64,000 bases of DNA from Spirochaetaceae bacterium UBA1306 (GTDB lineage: Bacteria > Spirochaetota > Spirochaetia > Treponematales > Rectinemataceae). The DNA lies in NCBI GenBank assembly GCA_002307245.1, contig DBTW01000107.1:1-64000 (forward strand), given 5' to 3'. Within the stretch, counting starts at the first letter, position 1. The number at the start of each line of letters is the position of its first letter. The position numbers were made by a program, and so were the translations under genes. Shown one piece after another: positions 1 to 10,512 of this stretch. The notes under the pieces were generated by a model. The model made no database searches. It was not told the DNA's origin and saw nothing but the letters and a program-made list of their open reading frames with translations.

Positions 1-1129
1 CGCTGCGGGCGAAAAGCACAGCCGCTTCGTAGCACTCGACCTGGGGTATGGCGCTTGGCGATAGAAGGCCGTTGATCGCAGCCGCGGACACGAGGGGGGC
101 CATGCCGTGGTAGCGCAGGCCGCCGGCGTGGATGGTCGGCGGGATGTAGCTGTGGCCGAGGGTATGCATCGGCAGGAGCGGCGTCATGCCGGCCACGTCG
201 CCTAAGTCATAGCGGAAGCTGCCCTTGGTTAGGCTAGGGCAAGAGCTCGGCTCCACGGGTATCACGTCGATATTCGCGCCTGCGATCTTGTCGGCCAGGA
301 AAGGGAAGGCAAGGCCAGCGAAGTTCGAGCCACCCCCGACACAGGCGATCACCTTATCGGGAAAGCGTTCGCCGGCCTTCTCGAGCTGCTTCTTCGCCTC
401 GAGGCCGATGATCGTCTGATGCAGCATCACGTGGTTCAGCACCGAGCCTAGGGCGTACTTAGTCTTTCCGCTCAGGTCGCCGACGGCATCCTCGACCGCT
501 TCGCTGATGGCGATGCCGAGACTGCCGGGGCAACTGGGATCCGCCGCGAGGATGTCGCGGCCGGCCTTGGTCTTGTCGCTGGGGCTAGGGATGCAGCTGG
601 CGCCCCAGGTCTGCATCATCATCTTGCGATAGGGCTTCTGCTCGTAGCTCGACTTCACCATATATACCTTGCACTCAAGCCCGAACAAGGAAGTCGCGAA
701 GGCGAGGGCCGAGCCCCACTGTCCCGCGCCCGTCTCCGTCGTTAGCTTCTTCACCCCCGCGAGCTTGTTGTAATAAGCCTGAGCAACGGCCGTATTAGGC
801 TTATGGCTTCCGGCGGGCGATACGCTCTCGTTCTTGAAGTAGATCTTGGCCGGCGTTCCCAGGGCGCGCTCGAAACCGTAAGCGCGCTGCAGCGGGCTCG
901 GCCGCCAGCGGTAGAGGATGGAGAGCACTTCTTCGGGGATATCGATCCAGCGATCCTGGGACATCTCCTGTTCGAGTAGAGCAGGGGGAAAAATCACACC
1001 AAGCTGCTCGGGCGTGACAGGATTACCATCCGGCCCGAGCGGGGGGAGCATCGGCGTCGGAAGGTCGGCTGCCAGATTATACCAGCGCCTCGGCATCTCG
1101 CTTTCATTGAGCAGGATCTTGGTCTGCAT
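1..1129 (-). CDS. TrpB-like PLP enzyme (tryptophan synthase beta 2 type), partial
   Basis: Open to the left edge, so the C-terminus is missing; about 376 residues are visible. The start is the ATG ending at 1129, with AGGAG just upstream. The N-terminal extension and the region [15 protein letters not shown], with the PLP-binding lysine near residue 110, match the TrpB2-type long form, which uses indole and serine to make tryptophan. A Gly/Ser-rich phosphate-binding stretch [10 protein letters not shown] follows. No trpA is visible beside it, as is usual for TrpB2, so it may salvage indole or work alone. A TTGACA element at 1186-1191 (minus strand) and a 10-bp palindrome ACAATATTGT at 1162-1171 probably hold its promoter and an operator. 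The family is clear; the exact physiological role is inferred. Confidence 0.9.
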   Translation of the reverse strand, partial: MQTKILLNESEMPRRWYNLAADLPTPMLPPLGPDGNPVTPEQLGVIFPPALLEQEMSQDRWIDIPEEVLSILYRWRPSPLQRAYGFERALGTPAKIYFKNESVSPAGSHKPNTAVAQAYYNKLAGVKKLTTETGAGQWGSALAFATSLFGLECKVYMVKSSYEQKPYRKMMMQTWGASCIPSPSDKTKAGRDILAADPSCPGSLGIAISEAVEDAVGDLSGKTKYALGSVLNHVMLHQTIIGLEAKKQLEKAGERFPDKVIACVGGGSNFAGLAFPFLADKIAGANIDVIPVEPSSCPSLTKGSFRYDLGDVAGMTPLLPMHTLGHSYIPPTIHAGGLRYHGMAPLVSAAAINGLLSPSAIPQVECYEAAVLFARS

Positions 1130-1161
1130 GGTGAACTCCTTATGTTACTACTAGAAGCAAC

Positions 1162-1191
1162 ACAATATTGTAGCATTCGCGCTTCTGTCAA
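1162..1191 (-). promoter_or_regulatory. Probable promoter of the TrpB-like gene with a palindrome
   Basis: Reading leftward, TTGACA (1191-1186) is followed after 18 bases by TATTGT (1167-1162). The -10 element lies inside the perfect palindrome ACAATATTGT (1162-1171), which could be a repressor site. Inferred from sequence only. Confidence 0.45.
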
Positions 1192-1269
1192 TAGATACAT
1201 TAACGAAATTCCTTGCCCTGCCTCATGGCCTCGTGAGCTCTTGTCAGGGGGAAGGAAGCCAACTAGGGT

Positions 1270-2457
1270 ATGCGTATGCCTGATAGGGCCAAGCTGCTCA
1301 AGCCCGCCGACCTCCCTGAGAACTTCACACGCGCCCTCTACAAGATCGCCCCATACCGCGGCTGCGCCCACGGCTGCCGCTACTGCGATGGCCGTGCCGA
1401 GCGCTACTACGTCGAGGGGGATTACGAGCGGGACCTCGAGATCCGCGGCGATATACCCGAGCGCCTGGCCGCAGAGCTGCCAAGTCTTCGTGAGCGGGGC
1501 ATGGTCTCATTCGGTTCAGGCGTTACCGATTCCTACCAACCGGTCGAACGCGCCAACACTATCACCGGCCGTTGCGCGGTCCTGCTCGCCGACTCGCGCC
1601 TAGCCCTTCCCGTCCAGGTGATGACCAAATCGAGCCTAGTCCTTCGCGATCTGAAAACGTGGAGCCGAGTTAACGATCGCGCCGGATTCGTCCTCCTCGT
1701 ATCGCTCACGAGCCTCGATGAATCCCTGCGCGTGGCCATGGAGCCAGGAGCCTCGAGCTTCGCCGAGCGCCTCGAAACCCTAAGAGTGTTCAAGGAAGCG
1801 GGTTGCGTCGTTGGCGTCCTCGCCATGCCCTTCCTCCCCTTCATCTCGGATGCCCCGGACTCGATACGGAGGCTCTACACCGCCTGCGCCGAGGCAAAGG
1901 TCGATTTCGTGATGCCCGGCGGCCTTACACTGCGCCCCGGTCGGCAAAAGGACTTCTACCTACACGCACTTTCGGAATATCGCCCAAAGCTGCTCGAGCC
2001 GACGCTCGCGCTCTATGCCGAAGAAAGACCCTCGGGTATGCCATTCGCCGGAGCCGGGAAAAGGCTTTTCGAATCCGTCACGCCCATCAGGCGGGAGTTC
2101 CGCATGCCATACCTCATGCCGCACCGTGCTTTCGCCCGCTTCATCCCGCCGCACGACTCGCTGCGGCTCCTCTTTCGCGACATGCTCGAACTGTACGCCG
2201 AACGCGGAGTGGATACCGCCGCCCTCCACGCGGGTGCCGAGGCTTACGACGCCTGGCTTCTCGGTCTACGACGCGCATTCAGGCGCAGGCGAAATTTGCC
2301 GGACGACTGGCTCGAGGAACGCTTTGCGGAAGCGGCACGCGATGGTGAACTGGACCGCGTCCTGGGCAACGAGCGTCTGGCCGTCTTTGCTCGGAGGGTT
2401 AACCTTGAGAATGGCCGTCTTGACTACTCTAGCCTCAGGCTCGAGGGAAGCGTCTAG
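1270..2457 (+). CDS. Radical SAM protein, SPL/Rv2578c-like
   Basis: A 395-residue protein with the iron-sulfur motif CAHGCRYC (Cys32, Cys36, Cys39), the CxxxCxxC arrangement that binds the 4Fe-4S cluster and S-adenosylmethionine. The sequence just before it (ALYKIAPYRG) and the following GVTDSYQPVE resemble the spore-photoproduct-lyase-like branch of radical SAM proteins, which is widespread in non-sporulating bacteria with unknown substrates. The start could be either of two in-frame ATGs at 1270 and 1276; a GGAAGG lies upstream. It is divergent from the TrpB-like gene. The radical SAM class is certain, the reaction is not. Confidence 0.85.
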   Translation: MRMPDRAKLLKPADLPENFTRALYKIAPYRGCAHGCRYCDGRAERYYVEGDYERDLEIRGDIPERLAAELPSLRERGMVSFGSGVTDSYQPVERANTITGRCAVLLADSRLALPVQVMTKSSLVLRDLKTWSRVNDRAGFVLLVSLTSLDESLRVAMEPGASSFAERLETLRVFKEAGCVVGVLAMPFLPFISDAPDSIRRLYTACAEAKVDFVMPGGLTLRPGRQKDFYLHALSEYRPKLLEPTLALYAEERPSGMPFAGAGKRLFESVTPIRREFRMPYLMPHRAFARFIPPHDSLRLLFRDMLELYAERGVDTAALHAGAEAYDAWLLGLRRAFRRRRNLPDDWLEERFAEAARDGELDRVLGNERLAVFARRVNLENGRLDYSSLRLEGSV

Positions 2458-2698
2458 GACGCGGCCTCGGGCAAGCCTTCGTTAGTGTTATGAAGCCTTG
2501 AGGTCCGGATGAGCCTAAGGCCTGAGACACTATAGAAATGTGCTTTCATACACGGCTTTTTCGAGACAAATCGATTAATTGTTTTTCGTAAAACAACTAA
2601 CAATATTTTTTCTACAAGCTTCATAACACTGAGCTATGAAACTCAGCGAAAACAGGGAACTGGCCCGCCACCACAAATATAAGGAATAGGTTTCTCTA
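2458..2698. other. AT-rich intergenic spacer between the radical SAM gene and the parS sites
   Basis: No gene was recognised. The stretch is clearly richer in A and T than its neighbours. It contains one small hairpin, TTGTTTT (2579-2585) pairing with AAAACAA (2590-2596) around a TCGT loop, and a weak CTGAG/CTCAG inverted repeat near 2630-2645. It may separate transcription units and leave the adjacent parS DNA free of transcription. Confidence 0.5.
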
Positions 2699-2714
2699 TG
2701 TTCCACGTGGAACA
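2699..2714. promoter_or_regulatory. parS site 1 (ParB-binding centromere)
   Basis: Perfect 16-bp palindrome TGTTCCACGTGGAACA. It matches the bacterial chromosomal parS consensus (TGTTNCACGTGNAACA), bound by ParB for chromosome segregation and SMC loading. It lies about 5 kb from dnaA, as expected of parS. No parA or parB is in the window. Confidence 0.93.
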
Positions 2715-2720
2715 CATATG

Positions 2721-2758
2721 CAAAAAATCGGGCTATGTTCCACGTGGAACATAGCCCG
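2721..2758 (-). terminator. Intrinsic terminator of gyrBA, containing parS site 2
   Basis: On the minus strand, 20 bp beyond the gyrA stop, a perfect 30-bp palindrome (2729-2758) gives a 15-bp stem that begins with GC-rich CGGGC. It is followed directly by ATTTTTTG (2728-2721), the uridine tract of a Rho-independent terminator. The central 16 bp are a parS site. Confidence 0.85.
2736..2751. promoter_or_regulatory. parS site 2 (ParB-binding centromere)
   Basis: Second identical copy of TGTTCCACGTGGAACA, centred 37 bp from the first. It is the core of a longer perfect palindrome (2729-2758) that also forms the gyrA terminator stem. Confidence 0.93.
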
Positions 2759-2778
2759 GATAAAATAATCTTTTCTCG

Positions 2779-5346
2779 TTACTCTTCAGCTTCTACATCT
2801 TCAGGACCATGCATATTACTAGTGCCATCCCCAATAAGCTCTTCACTCGGATTTGAACTTCCATTGCCGTCACCTAGTTGACCAGAAGCCTCTACTTCTT
2901 CTGCTATAGCCTCAGCTTCTTCTTCTCGCGCCACTTTATCGAGGCCGATTACGAAATCTGGTCGGTCAATATTCAGTATCCGGACGCCCTTTGCACCTTT
3001 ACCCTGAATGCTCACCGTATCGGCGGCGAACTTCAGTGTCTTGCCCTGTGAAGTTATTACCACAACGTCATCGGAATCTAATACAGTGATCGCGCCAACA
3101 AGCTCTCCGGTTCGCTCTTCTGGGCAATAAATCATCTGTCCATGCGTCGCACGGCTGTGCGGATTGAAATTGTTGAACTCGACTCGCTTGCCATAGCCGT
3201 ATTCCGAAAGAACGAGCATTTTCTGTTCATCAGAAACCCTGAGCATTGCCGTCAATTCGTCGGCATTCTCAAGTTTTATTCCACACACTCCACGAGAGGA
3301 GCGACCGGTTGCGCGAACGTCTTCCTCAGTCATACGCAAGGCCTGACCTTTGCGTGTAATAAGGACAACCTCATCTTTCCCATGAGTAAGGCATGCAGAG
3401 ACAAGGCGATCGCTCTCGTCGAGGTTGATCGCGATAATACCCCTAGTTTTGGCGTTGACGAACTCACTCGTCGCCACCTTTTTGACGACGCCGCGGAGGG
3501 TACCCATGAGGATATATTCCGTCTCCGAAAAATCGGACAAGTCAACAATGGTGGAAATCTCTTCATTCGGCGAAATAGCAAGAAGGCCCTTAATGTGGGT
3601 TCCCCGCGCGGCGCGGGATGCTTCGGGGATCTCGTGGACTTTCAGCCAATAGGCTTTGCCTTCGCTTGAAATACACAAGAGATAGTCATGGGTGTTCGCG
3701 ACGAAAAGTTGTTGGATATAGTCGTCTTCAATAAGGGCAGCGGAATTGGAGCCCTTGCCGCCTCGTCCTTGGCTCCTGTAGGCGCTTACGGGCACACGCT
3801 TCACGAAACCTTTATTGGAGATGAGGATGACCATCTCCTCTCGCTTGATCAAATCTTCGATATTGATCTGCTCGACTTCGTCGGCGACGATCTCCGTACG
3901 GCGCTTATCCCCGAACTTCTCGGCGATGGCGATGGTCTCGGACTTCACCAAGGCTCGCAGCTTGGCCTCGCTGGCGAGTAAATCCTTGAGGTAGGCGATA
4001 CGAGCTTCGGTCTCGGTCAGCTCGGCCTCAAGCTTCGTGGTCTCGAGGCTGGTGAGGCGAGCGAGACGCATCTCCAAGATAGCTTGGGACTGTATCGCAT
4101 CGAGGCCAAAGCGCGTCTCGAGGCGCTGCTTGGCGGAATCAGTATCCTTGCTCGTCTTTATTATCTGTACGACTTCATCGATATTCTGGAGTGCGATTAC
4201 AAGGCCGCGGAGGATATGGGCCTTTTCCTCGGCCTTGCGTAGCTCGAATTTTGAACGGCGAGTCACGACCTCGACGCGGTGCGCGACAAAGCAGGAAATC
4301 AGGTCTCGGAGGCCGAGGCACTTGGGCCGCCCATTATCGATAACCATGTTGATTACGCCGAAGCTGGACTGGAGTGGAGTATGGGCGAAGAGACGATTGA
4401 GGACGAGCTTTGGGATCGCTCCCTTCTTGAGCTCGAGGACGATGCGCATACCCTCGCGGTCGGATTCGTCGCGGAGATCGGAAACCCCATCGAGAACTTT
4501 ATCACGCACTAGGTCTGCAATGCGTGTGATCAACGTGGTTTTGTTTACCGCATAAGGAATTTCCGTAAAGACGATCTGCTCTCGGCCGGCCTTCATCGTC
4601 TCGATGATGAATTTGCCGCGGACGATAAGCTTGCCGCGCCCGGTAACATAGGCTTCTCGGATTCCCCTGCGGCCAAAGATGATGCCGCCCGTCGGGAAAT
4701 CTGGTCCGGAGACGTGCTTCATAAGCTCGTCTACCGTGATCTCGGGATTGTCGATGAAGGCTGCGATCGCGTGCCCTATCTCCGTGAGATTGTGTGGGGC
4801 CATATTGGTGGCCATGCCGACAGCGATACCCGAAGAGCCATTTATAAGGAGGTTGGGCAAGGCAGAGGGCAGGACAGAAGGTTCCTTGAGGGATTCGTCA
4901 TAGTTGGGGACGAGGTCAACTGTATCCTTGTCAAGATCGACGAGCATCTCAGCGCCGACCCTGGAGAGCTTAGCCTCTGTATACCTGCTAGCGGCGGCCG
5001 GGTCTCCATCGATGGAGCCGAAGTTACCTTGGCCTTGTACAAGGGGATAACGTAAGGAGAAGTCCTGTGCCATGCGCACCAAGGCGTCGTAAAGAGATAA
5101 GTCCCCGTGTGGATGGTACTTTCCCATGGCATCGCCGGTAATGCGGGCGCTTTTTTTGGTAGGCGCGTTCGGTTGAAGTCCTAGCTCAGCCATGGCGAAG
5201 AGGAGCCGCCGATGTACCGGCTTCAGGCCGTCACGTACGTCAGGAAGGGCCCGCGACACGATGACGGACATCGCGTAGTTGAGGTATGCGGTTTTCATCT
5301 CCTCTTCGATTGGGACGAGGAGTAGCTTTCCGGTCATCTCTGCCAT
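2779..5346 (-). CDS. gyrA: DNA gyrase subunit A
   Basis: An 855-residue GyrA, the breakage-reunion subunit that with GyrB introduces negative supercoils. The catalytic tyrosine is Tyr122 in [10 protein letters not shown]. The quinolone-determining region reads [17 protein letters not shown], giving Leu at position 83 (E. coli numbering coincides) and a conserved Asp87. Six beta-pinwheel blades follow, with the GyrA-box region around QGRGGKGS. The C-terminal tail is acidic, ending [16 protein letters not shown]. It is co-transcribed with gyrB, 12 bp upstream, and ends at the parS-containing terminator. Leu83 corresponds to the substitution that gives quinolone resistance in enterobacteria. Confidence 0.98.
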   Translation of the reverse strand: MAEMTGKLLLVPIEEEMKTAYLNYAMSVIVSRALPDVRDGLKPVHRRLLFAMAELGLQPNAPTKKSARITGDAMGKYHPHGDLSLYDALVRMAQDFSLRYPLVQGQGNFGSIDGDPAAASRYTEAKLSRVGAEMLVDLDKDTVDLVPNYDESLKEPSVLPSALPNLLINGSSGIAVGMATNMAPHNLTEIGHAIAAFIDNPEITVDELMKHVSGPDFPTGGIIFGRRGIREAYVTGRGKLIVRGKFIIETMKAGREQIVFTEIPYAVNKTTLITRIADLVRDKVLDGVSDLRDESDREGMRIVLELKKGAIPKLVLNRLFAHTPLQSSFGVINMVIDNGRPKCLGLRDLISCFVAHRVEVVTRRSKFELRKAEEKAHILRGLVIALQNIDEVVQIIKTSKDTDSAKQRLETRFGLDAIQSQAILEMRLARLTSLETTKLEAELTETEARIAYLKDLLASEAKLRALVKSETIAIAEKFGDKRRTEIVADEVEQINIEDLIKREEMVILISNKGFVKRVPVSAYRSQGRGGKGSNSAALIEDDYIQQLFVANTHDYLLCISSEGKAYWLKVHEIPEASRAARGTHIKGLLAISPNEEISTIVDLSDFSETEYILMGTLRGVVKKVATSEFVNAKTRGIIAINLDESDRLVSACLTHGKDEVVLITRKGQALRMTEEDVRATGRSSRGVCGIKLENADELTAMLRVSDEQKMLVLSEYGYGKRVEFNNFNPHSRATHGQMIYCPEERTGELVGAITVLDSDDVVVITSQGKTLKFAADTVSIQGKGAKGVRILNIDRPDFVIGLDKVAREEEAEAIAEEVEASGQLGDGNGSSNPSEELIGDGTSNMHGPEDVEAEE

Positions 5347-5358
5347 CGAAATCGTTCC

Positions 5359-7329
<1,971 letters not shown>

Positions 7330-7340
7330 TTAGGAAAAAA

Positions 7341-7402
7341 GCACTTGCCGCCCCAAGCAAAGGGAGTATACTCGGAACGTTCAATAAAGTAAAGGCAAGT
7401 GC
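7341..7402 (-). promoter_or_regulatory. gyrB promoter bracketed by a 9-bp inverted repeat
   Basis: On the minus strand, TTTACT (7393-7388), a 17-base spacer and TATACT (7370-7365) form a sigma-70-type promoter for gyrB. Perfect inverted arms GCACTTGCC (7341-7349) and GGCAAGTGC (7394-7402) sit on either side, one abutting the -35 and the other near the expected transcript start. They could be a split operator. Confidence 0.55.
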
Positions 7403-7432
7403 GGAAATCCGATACATGTAAGGCATTAGCCT

Positions 7433-7441
7433 TGTGGATAA
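7433..7441 (-). promoter_or_regulatory. DnaA box
   Basis: TGTGGATAA, the exact reverse complement of the consensus DnaA box TTATCCACA, in AT-rich DNA upstream of dnaA. Confidence 0.75.
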
Positions 7442-7655
7442 CCTGTTCCTAACCTATCAATATCTTGTGGTATAATTATTAGCAGCACAGCTAAAAAGAA
7501 ACATGATTCTCAAGCTGTCTTACCTAATATTATATTCTTTTTTACTGTAATGGATTAGGTAAAAGTACTACATAAACCAGTGGTACCACCGCTGAATTTT
7601 AGAGAATTTTTAGTTTTTCTTGTCGTTTGTGATAATTTTTTTATCCTTGCTTTTC

Positions 7656-7664
7656 TGTGGATAA
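7656..7664 (-). promoter_or_regulatory. DnaA box
   Basis: Second exact TGTGGATAA, 37 bp before the dnaA start; the partial match TTGTGTATA follows directly. It could serve the origin and dnaA autoregulation. Confidence 0.75.
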
Positions 7665-7700
7665 CTTGTGTATACCGATTGCCTTCGTACGAGGTATTCG

Positions 7701-9116
7701 ATGGGCAACTGGAACTATGGTGTCTTTTGGGACGAACTCATGAACCAAGCAAAAAATGAGCTTGGTGAGCATGAATTCGCGATGTGGTTCAACATCCAAT
7801 ACGACTCATCAACCGAAACAAGCATTTCGATCCGTGTACCATCGAGCTTCTATAAAGACCAAATCGTTAGGCAATATCAAAAATACCTCGAGGATAAGCT
7901 CTTCGATCTGATGGGCAAGCGGATATCCATAGATTTTATTGTCGTTAAGCCTAATCCGGACGAGGCGAGGCCCGCGCAAGAGTTGGCCCGAGAGGATGCC
8001 CGAGAAGCCTCTGAGGACAAACCCAAGATCGCGCTCCTTCCCAGAGGAAAGAGCGATTCCCCGATAAAGAGGGATAAGCACCCTCAACTACGGGTCGATT
8101 ACACTTTTGAAAATTTTGTCATTGGCGATAATAACGGTTTTGCGTCGAACGCAGCCTTGGCCATCTCAAAGAACCCGGGAACATCCTACAACCCATTCTT
8201 GATCTACGGTGGCGTAGGCCTGGGCAAGACCCATCTCATGCAATCGATAGGCAATCGGGTCTGGATCGAAAGCCCGAAGATGAAAGTGATCTGCATTACA
8301 GCAGAGGAATTCACGAATGAATTCATCCAGTCCATACACGATAAAACTACTCAGGGATTCAAGAACAAATATCGCTACGTCGATGTCCTCCTAATCGACG
8401 ATATCCATTTCCTCCAAAACAAACTAGGAAGCCAGGAAGAGCTATTCCATACCTTTAACGCCCTCTATGACGCCAACAAGCAGATGGTCTTCACTTGCGA
8501 TAGGCCGGTTTCCGAATTGAAGAACCTCTCGGACAGGCTAAGGAGCCGTTTCGAGCGCGGCCTTAACGTCGACCTCCAACCTCCTAACTTCGAAACACGT
8601 TGCGCGATATTGAAGAAGAAGGTCGAAGCGGGAAGGATACAGGTTCCGGCCGAAGTCCTGGAGATTATTGCGAAAAACATCTCGACTAATGTCCGCGACC
8701 TGGAGGCGGCTCTCACTAAGCTCGTGGCATATGCCGAACTCGTGCATAAAAATATTACTCTCGAGATAGCCCAGAACCAGCTAAAGGACGTGTTCAGCCA
8801 ATCCAAGCACGGAAACGTCACGATCGATAACATACTCAGAGTGGTGGCGGATTACTACAAGCTCTCTTATAACGACTTGAAAGGTAAAAAGAGAACTAAA
8901 AACATTGCCATGCCTAGGCAGATAGCAATGTATATAGCCCGTGATATCACCGAGTATTCTACGACTGAGCTTGGCTTTGAATTCGGTGGGAGGGACCATA
9001 CTACCGTAATGCATGCATGCCAGAAGATCGAAGAGAGGCTTAAGCTCGACCCAAATTTGGAATCGACGATTCAAGCCCTGGTCCGCTCAATTAAGGATTA
9101 TAGCTCAAAAGCATAA
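7701..9116 (+). CDS. dnaA: Chromosomal replication initiator protein DnaA
   Basis: A 471-residue DnaA. Domain I begins WNYGVFWDELMNQAKNELG, and a charged linker follows. The AAA+ domain has Walker A GGVGLGKTHLMQ and Walker B LLIDDIHFL. The C-terminal DNA-binding domain carries the signature GGRDHTTVMHACQKI, which recognises DnaA boxes. I chose ATG 7701 because GAGGT sits 5 bases upstream; the longer open frame from GTG 7668 overlaps a DnaA box. It is first of dnaA-dnaN-recF-dciA. Confidence 0.98.
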   Translation: MGNWNYGVFWDELMNQAKNELGEHEFAMWFNIQYDSSTETSISIRVPSSFYKDQIVRQYQKYLEDKLFDLMGKRISIDFIVVKPNPDEARPAQELAREDAREASEDKPKIALLPRGKSDSPIKRDKHPQLRVDYTFENFVIGDNNGFASNAALAISKNPGTSYNPFLIYGGVGLGKTHLMQSIGNRVWIESPKMKVICITAEEFTNEFIQSIHDKTTQGFKNKYRYVDVLLIDDIHFLQNKLGSQEELFHTFNALYDANKQMVFTCDRPVSELKNLSDRLRSRFERGLNVDLQPPNFETRCAILKKKVEAGRIQVPAEVLEIIAKNISTNVRDLEAALTKLVAYAELVHKNITLEIAQNQLKDVFSQSKHGNVTIDNILRVVADYYKLSYNDLKGKKRTKNIAMPRQIAMYIARDITEYSTTELGFEFGGRDHTTVMHACQKIEERLKLDPNLESTIQALVRSIKDYSSKA

Positions 9117-9366
9117 TTCTTTTCACGTTCACAACTTGTTCACAAGTAGGCATTCTTTGTGGATAAATCATCATCTTGTGGGAATGTGCATGACGATGCG
9201 CACAGAAACATGAGTTATACACAAGCAAATTAGTTATAATAGATAATGATTTATTTGATGTATTAACATTTGAACAGGGCTTATTATTATTGTTACTGTT
9301 TATATAAAACTAGTGTATATAGTATCAAGAGAAAGAATCTGGTACATTCCTTCGAAGGGGGGCTCA
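9117..9366. other. dnaA-dnaN intergenic region, likely second half of oriC
   Basis: Non-coding, with a perfect DnaA box TGTGGATAA (9159-9167), a one-mismatch box TTATACACA (9215-9223), further TTGTTCACAAG-like elements near 9138, then a very AT-rich run (about 9224-9320) suited to strand opening. With the boxes upstream of dnaA this gives a bipartite arrangement. Which half melts cannot be told from sequence. Confidence 0.65.
9159..9167 (-). promoter_or_regulatory. DnaA box
   Basis: Exact TGTGGATAA, 43 bp after the dnaA stop, next to the AT-rich stretch before dnaN. Confidence 0.7.
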
Positions 9367-10470
9367 ATGAAGTTCACATGCGATAAGAACTCCTTTTCCC
9401 GAGAAATATCTTTTGCACAGGAAATTATAGCCTCTAAAAACGCCTTATCAATAATGTCGAATGTCCTACTCGAGGCTACCGAAGGCTCTCTTTCCCTCAA
9501 GGCCACAGATATAAAAGTAAGCTTTGAAACTCTTATTCCCGTCGATACAATCGAGCCCGGAGAGATTACCGTTTTTTGCGACAAATTGTCGGGAATCCTA
9601 GCAACTATTCCCGAAGGTGATATAGCCATAGAGCAGGATGATAACAAGGTTGTCGTCAAGCCGACTTTCAAGAAAGTTCGCTTTCAACTCAAGACTATCT
9701 CGAGTGAAAAATTTCCCGAACTCCCACAAGCTGATGAGGGTTCTTTCTTCGCCATCCCTGCTAAGGATTTTAAGCAGATGGTCTCTCAGACTATCTTCGC
9801 CGTATCGGATGACGAGACGAGGTACTTCATGAACGGAGTGTTCATGGAAAAATCGGGAGACGGCCTGGTTCTCGTAGCGACGGACGGAAGACGGCTTTCA
9901 TACGTAAAAAAAGCATTCGACGCAAAAATTCCTGAATTTAAGGGCGTGATAGTTCCTCCGAAGGTTTTAAGCCTCGTGCTGAAGCGCGCTCCAGACGAGG
10001 GTCTCATCGAAATCGCCGTCACCGATAAGAGCATCTTTTTCAAGTTCGGCTCGTACAAGATATCTTCCGTCCTTATCGAGGGACAATTTCCTAACTACCA
10101 AAAGGTCATACCCGATAGCCAGAAGAACAAGATAACGCTAAAGCGTTCCGATCTTCTCGATGCTATGAAACGCGTTGCCATCTTTGTCGAGCAAAAGTCC
10201 AGAAGGACCTTTTTCGCCATCTCCGACGGCCTCATAGTCATTTCATCCGAGGAGAGCGATCTCGGTACGGCCAGGGAGGAATTTCCCTGCGACTACTCAG
10301 GTCCGGAAGCGACGATCGCCCTGAACTACAAGTACATCGAGGATCCCCTCAAGGTCATGAACTGTGAGGAGATCAATATTGAATTTACCGAGCCAAATAG
10401 AGCAATAACTGTTTCCCCGAATCCCGGAGAGGACTATTTCCACGTCGTGATGCCGATGCAGATAGAGTAG
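9367..10470 (+). CDS. dnaN: DNA polymerase III subunit beta (sliding clamp)
   Basis: A 367-residue beta clamp of normal length, forming the ring that tethers the replicative polymerase to DNA. Typical blocks are the N-terminal MKFTCDKNSFSREISFAQ, the central DETRYFMNGVFME, and the C-terminal NPGEDYFHVVMPMQIE that ends the clamp fold. The start is ATG 9367, preceded by AAGGGGGG with good spacing; an in-frame upstream extension to 9313 lacks such a site. It lies between dnaA and recF as in many bacteria. Confidence 0.98.
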   Translation: MKFTCDKNSFSREISFAQEIIASKNALSIMSNVLLEATEGSLSLKATDIKVSFETLIPVDTIEPGEITVFCDKLSGILATIPEGDIAIEQDDNKVVVKPTFKKVRFQLKTISSEKFPELPQADEGSFFAIPAKDFKQMVSQTIFAVSDDETRYFMNGVFMEKSGDGLVLVATDGRRLSYVKKAFDAKIPEFKGVIVPPKVLSLVLKRAPDEGLIEIAVTDKSIFFKFGSYKISSVLIEGQFPNYQKVIPDSQKNKITLKRSDLLDAMKRVAIFVEQKSRRTFFAISDGLIVISSEESDLGTAREEFPCDYSGPEATIALNYKYIEDPLKVMNCEEINIEFTEPNRAITVSPNPGEDYFHVVMPMQIE

Positions 10471-10512
10471 GCGATACTATCCTAGACTGCTCGGTCATCT
10501 CTCGGGAGAAAG

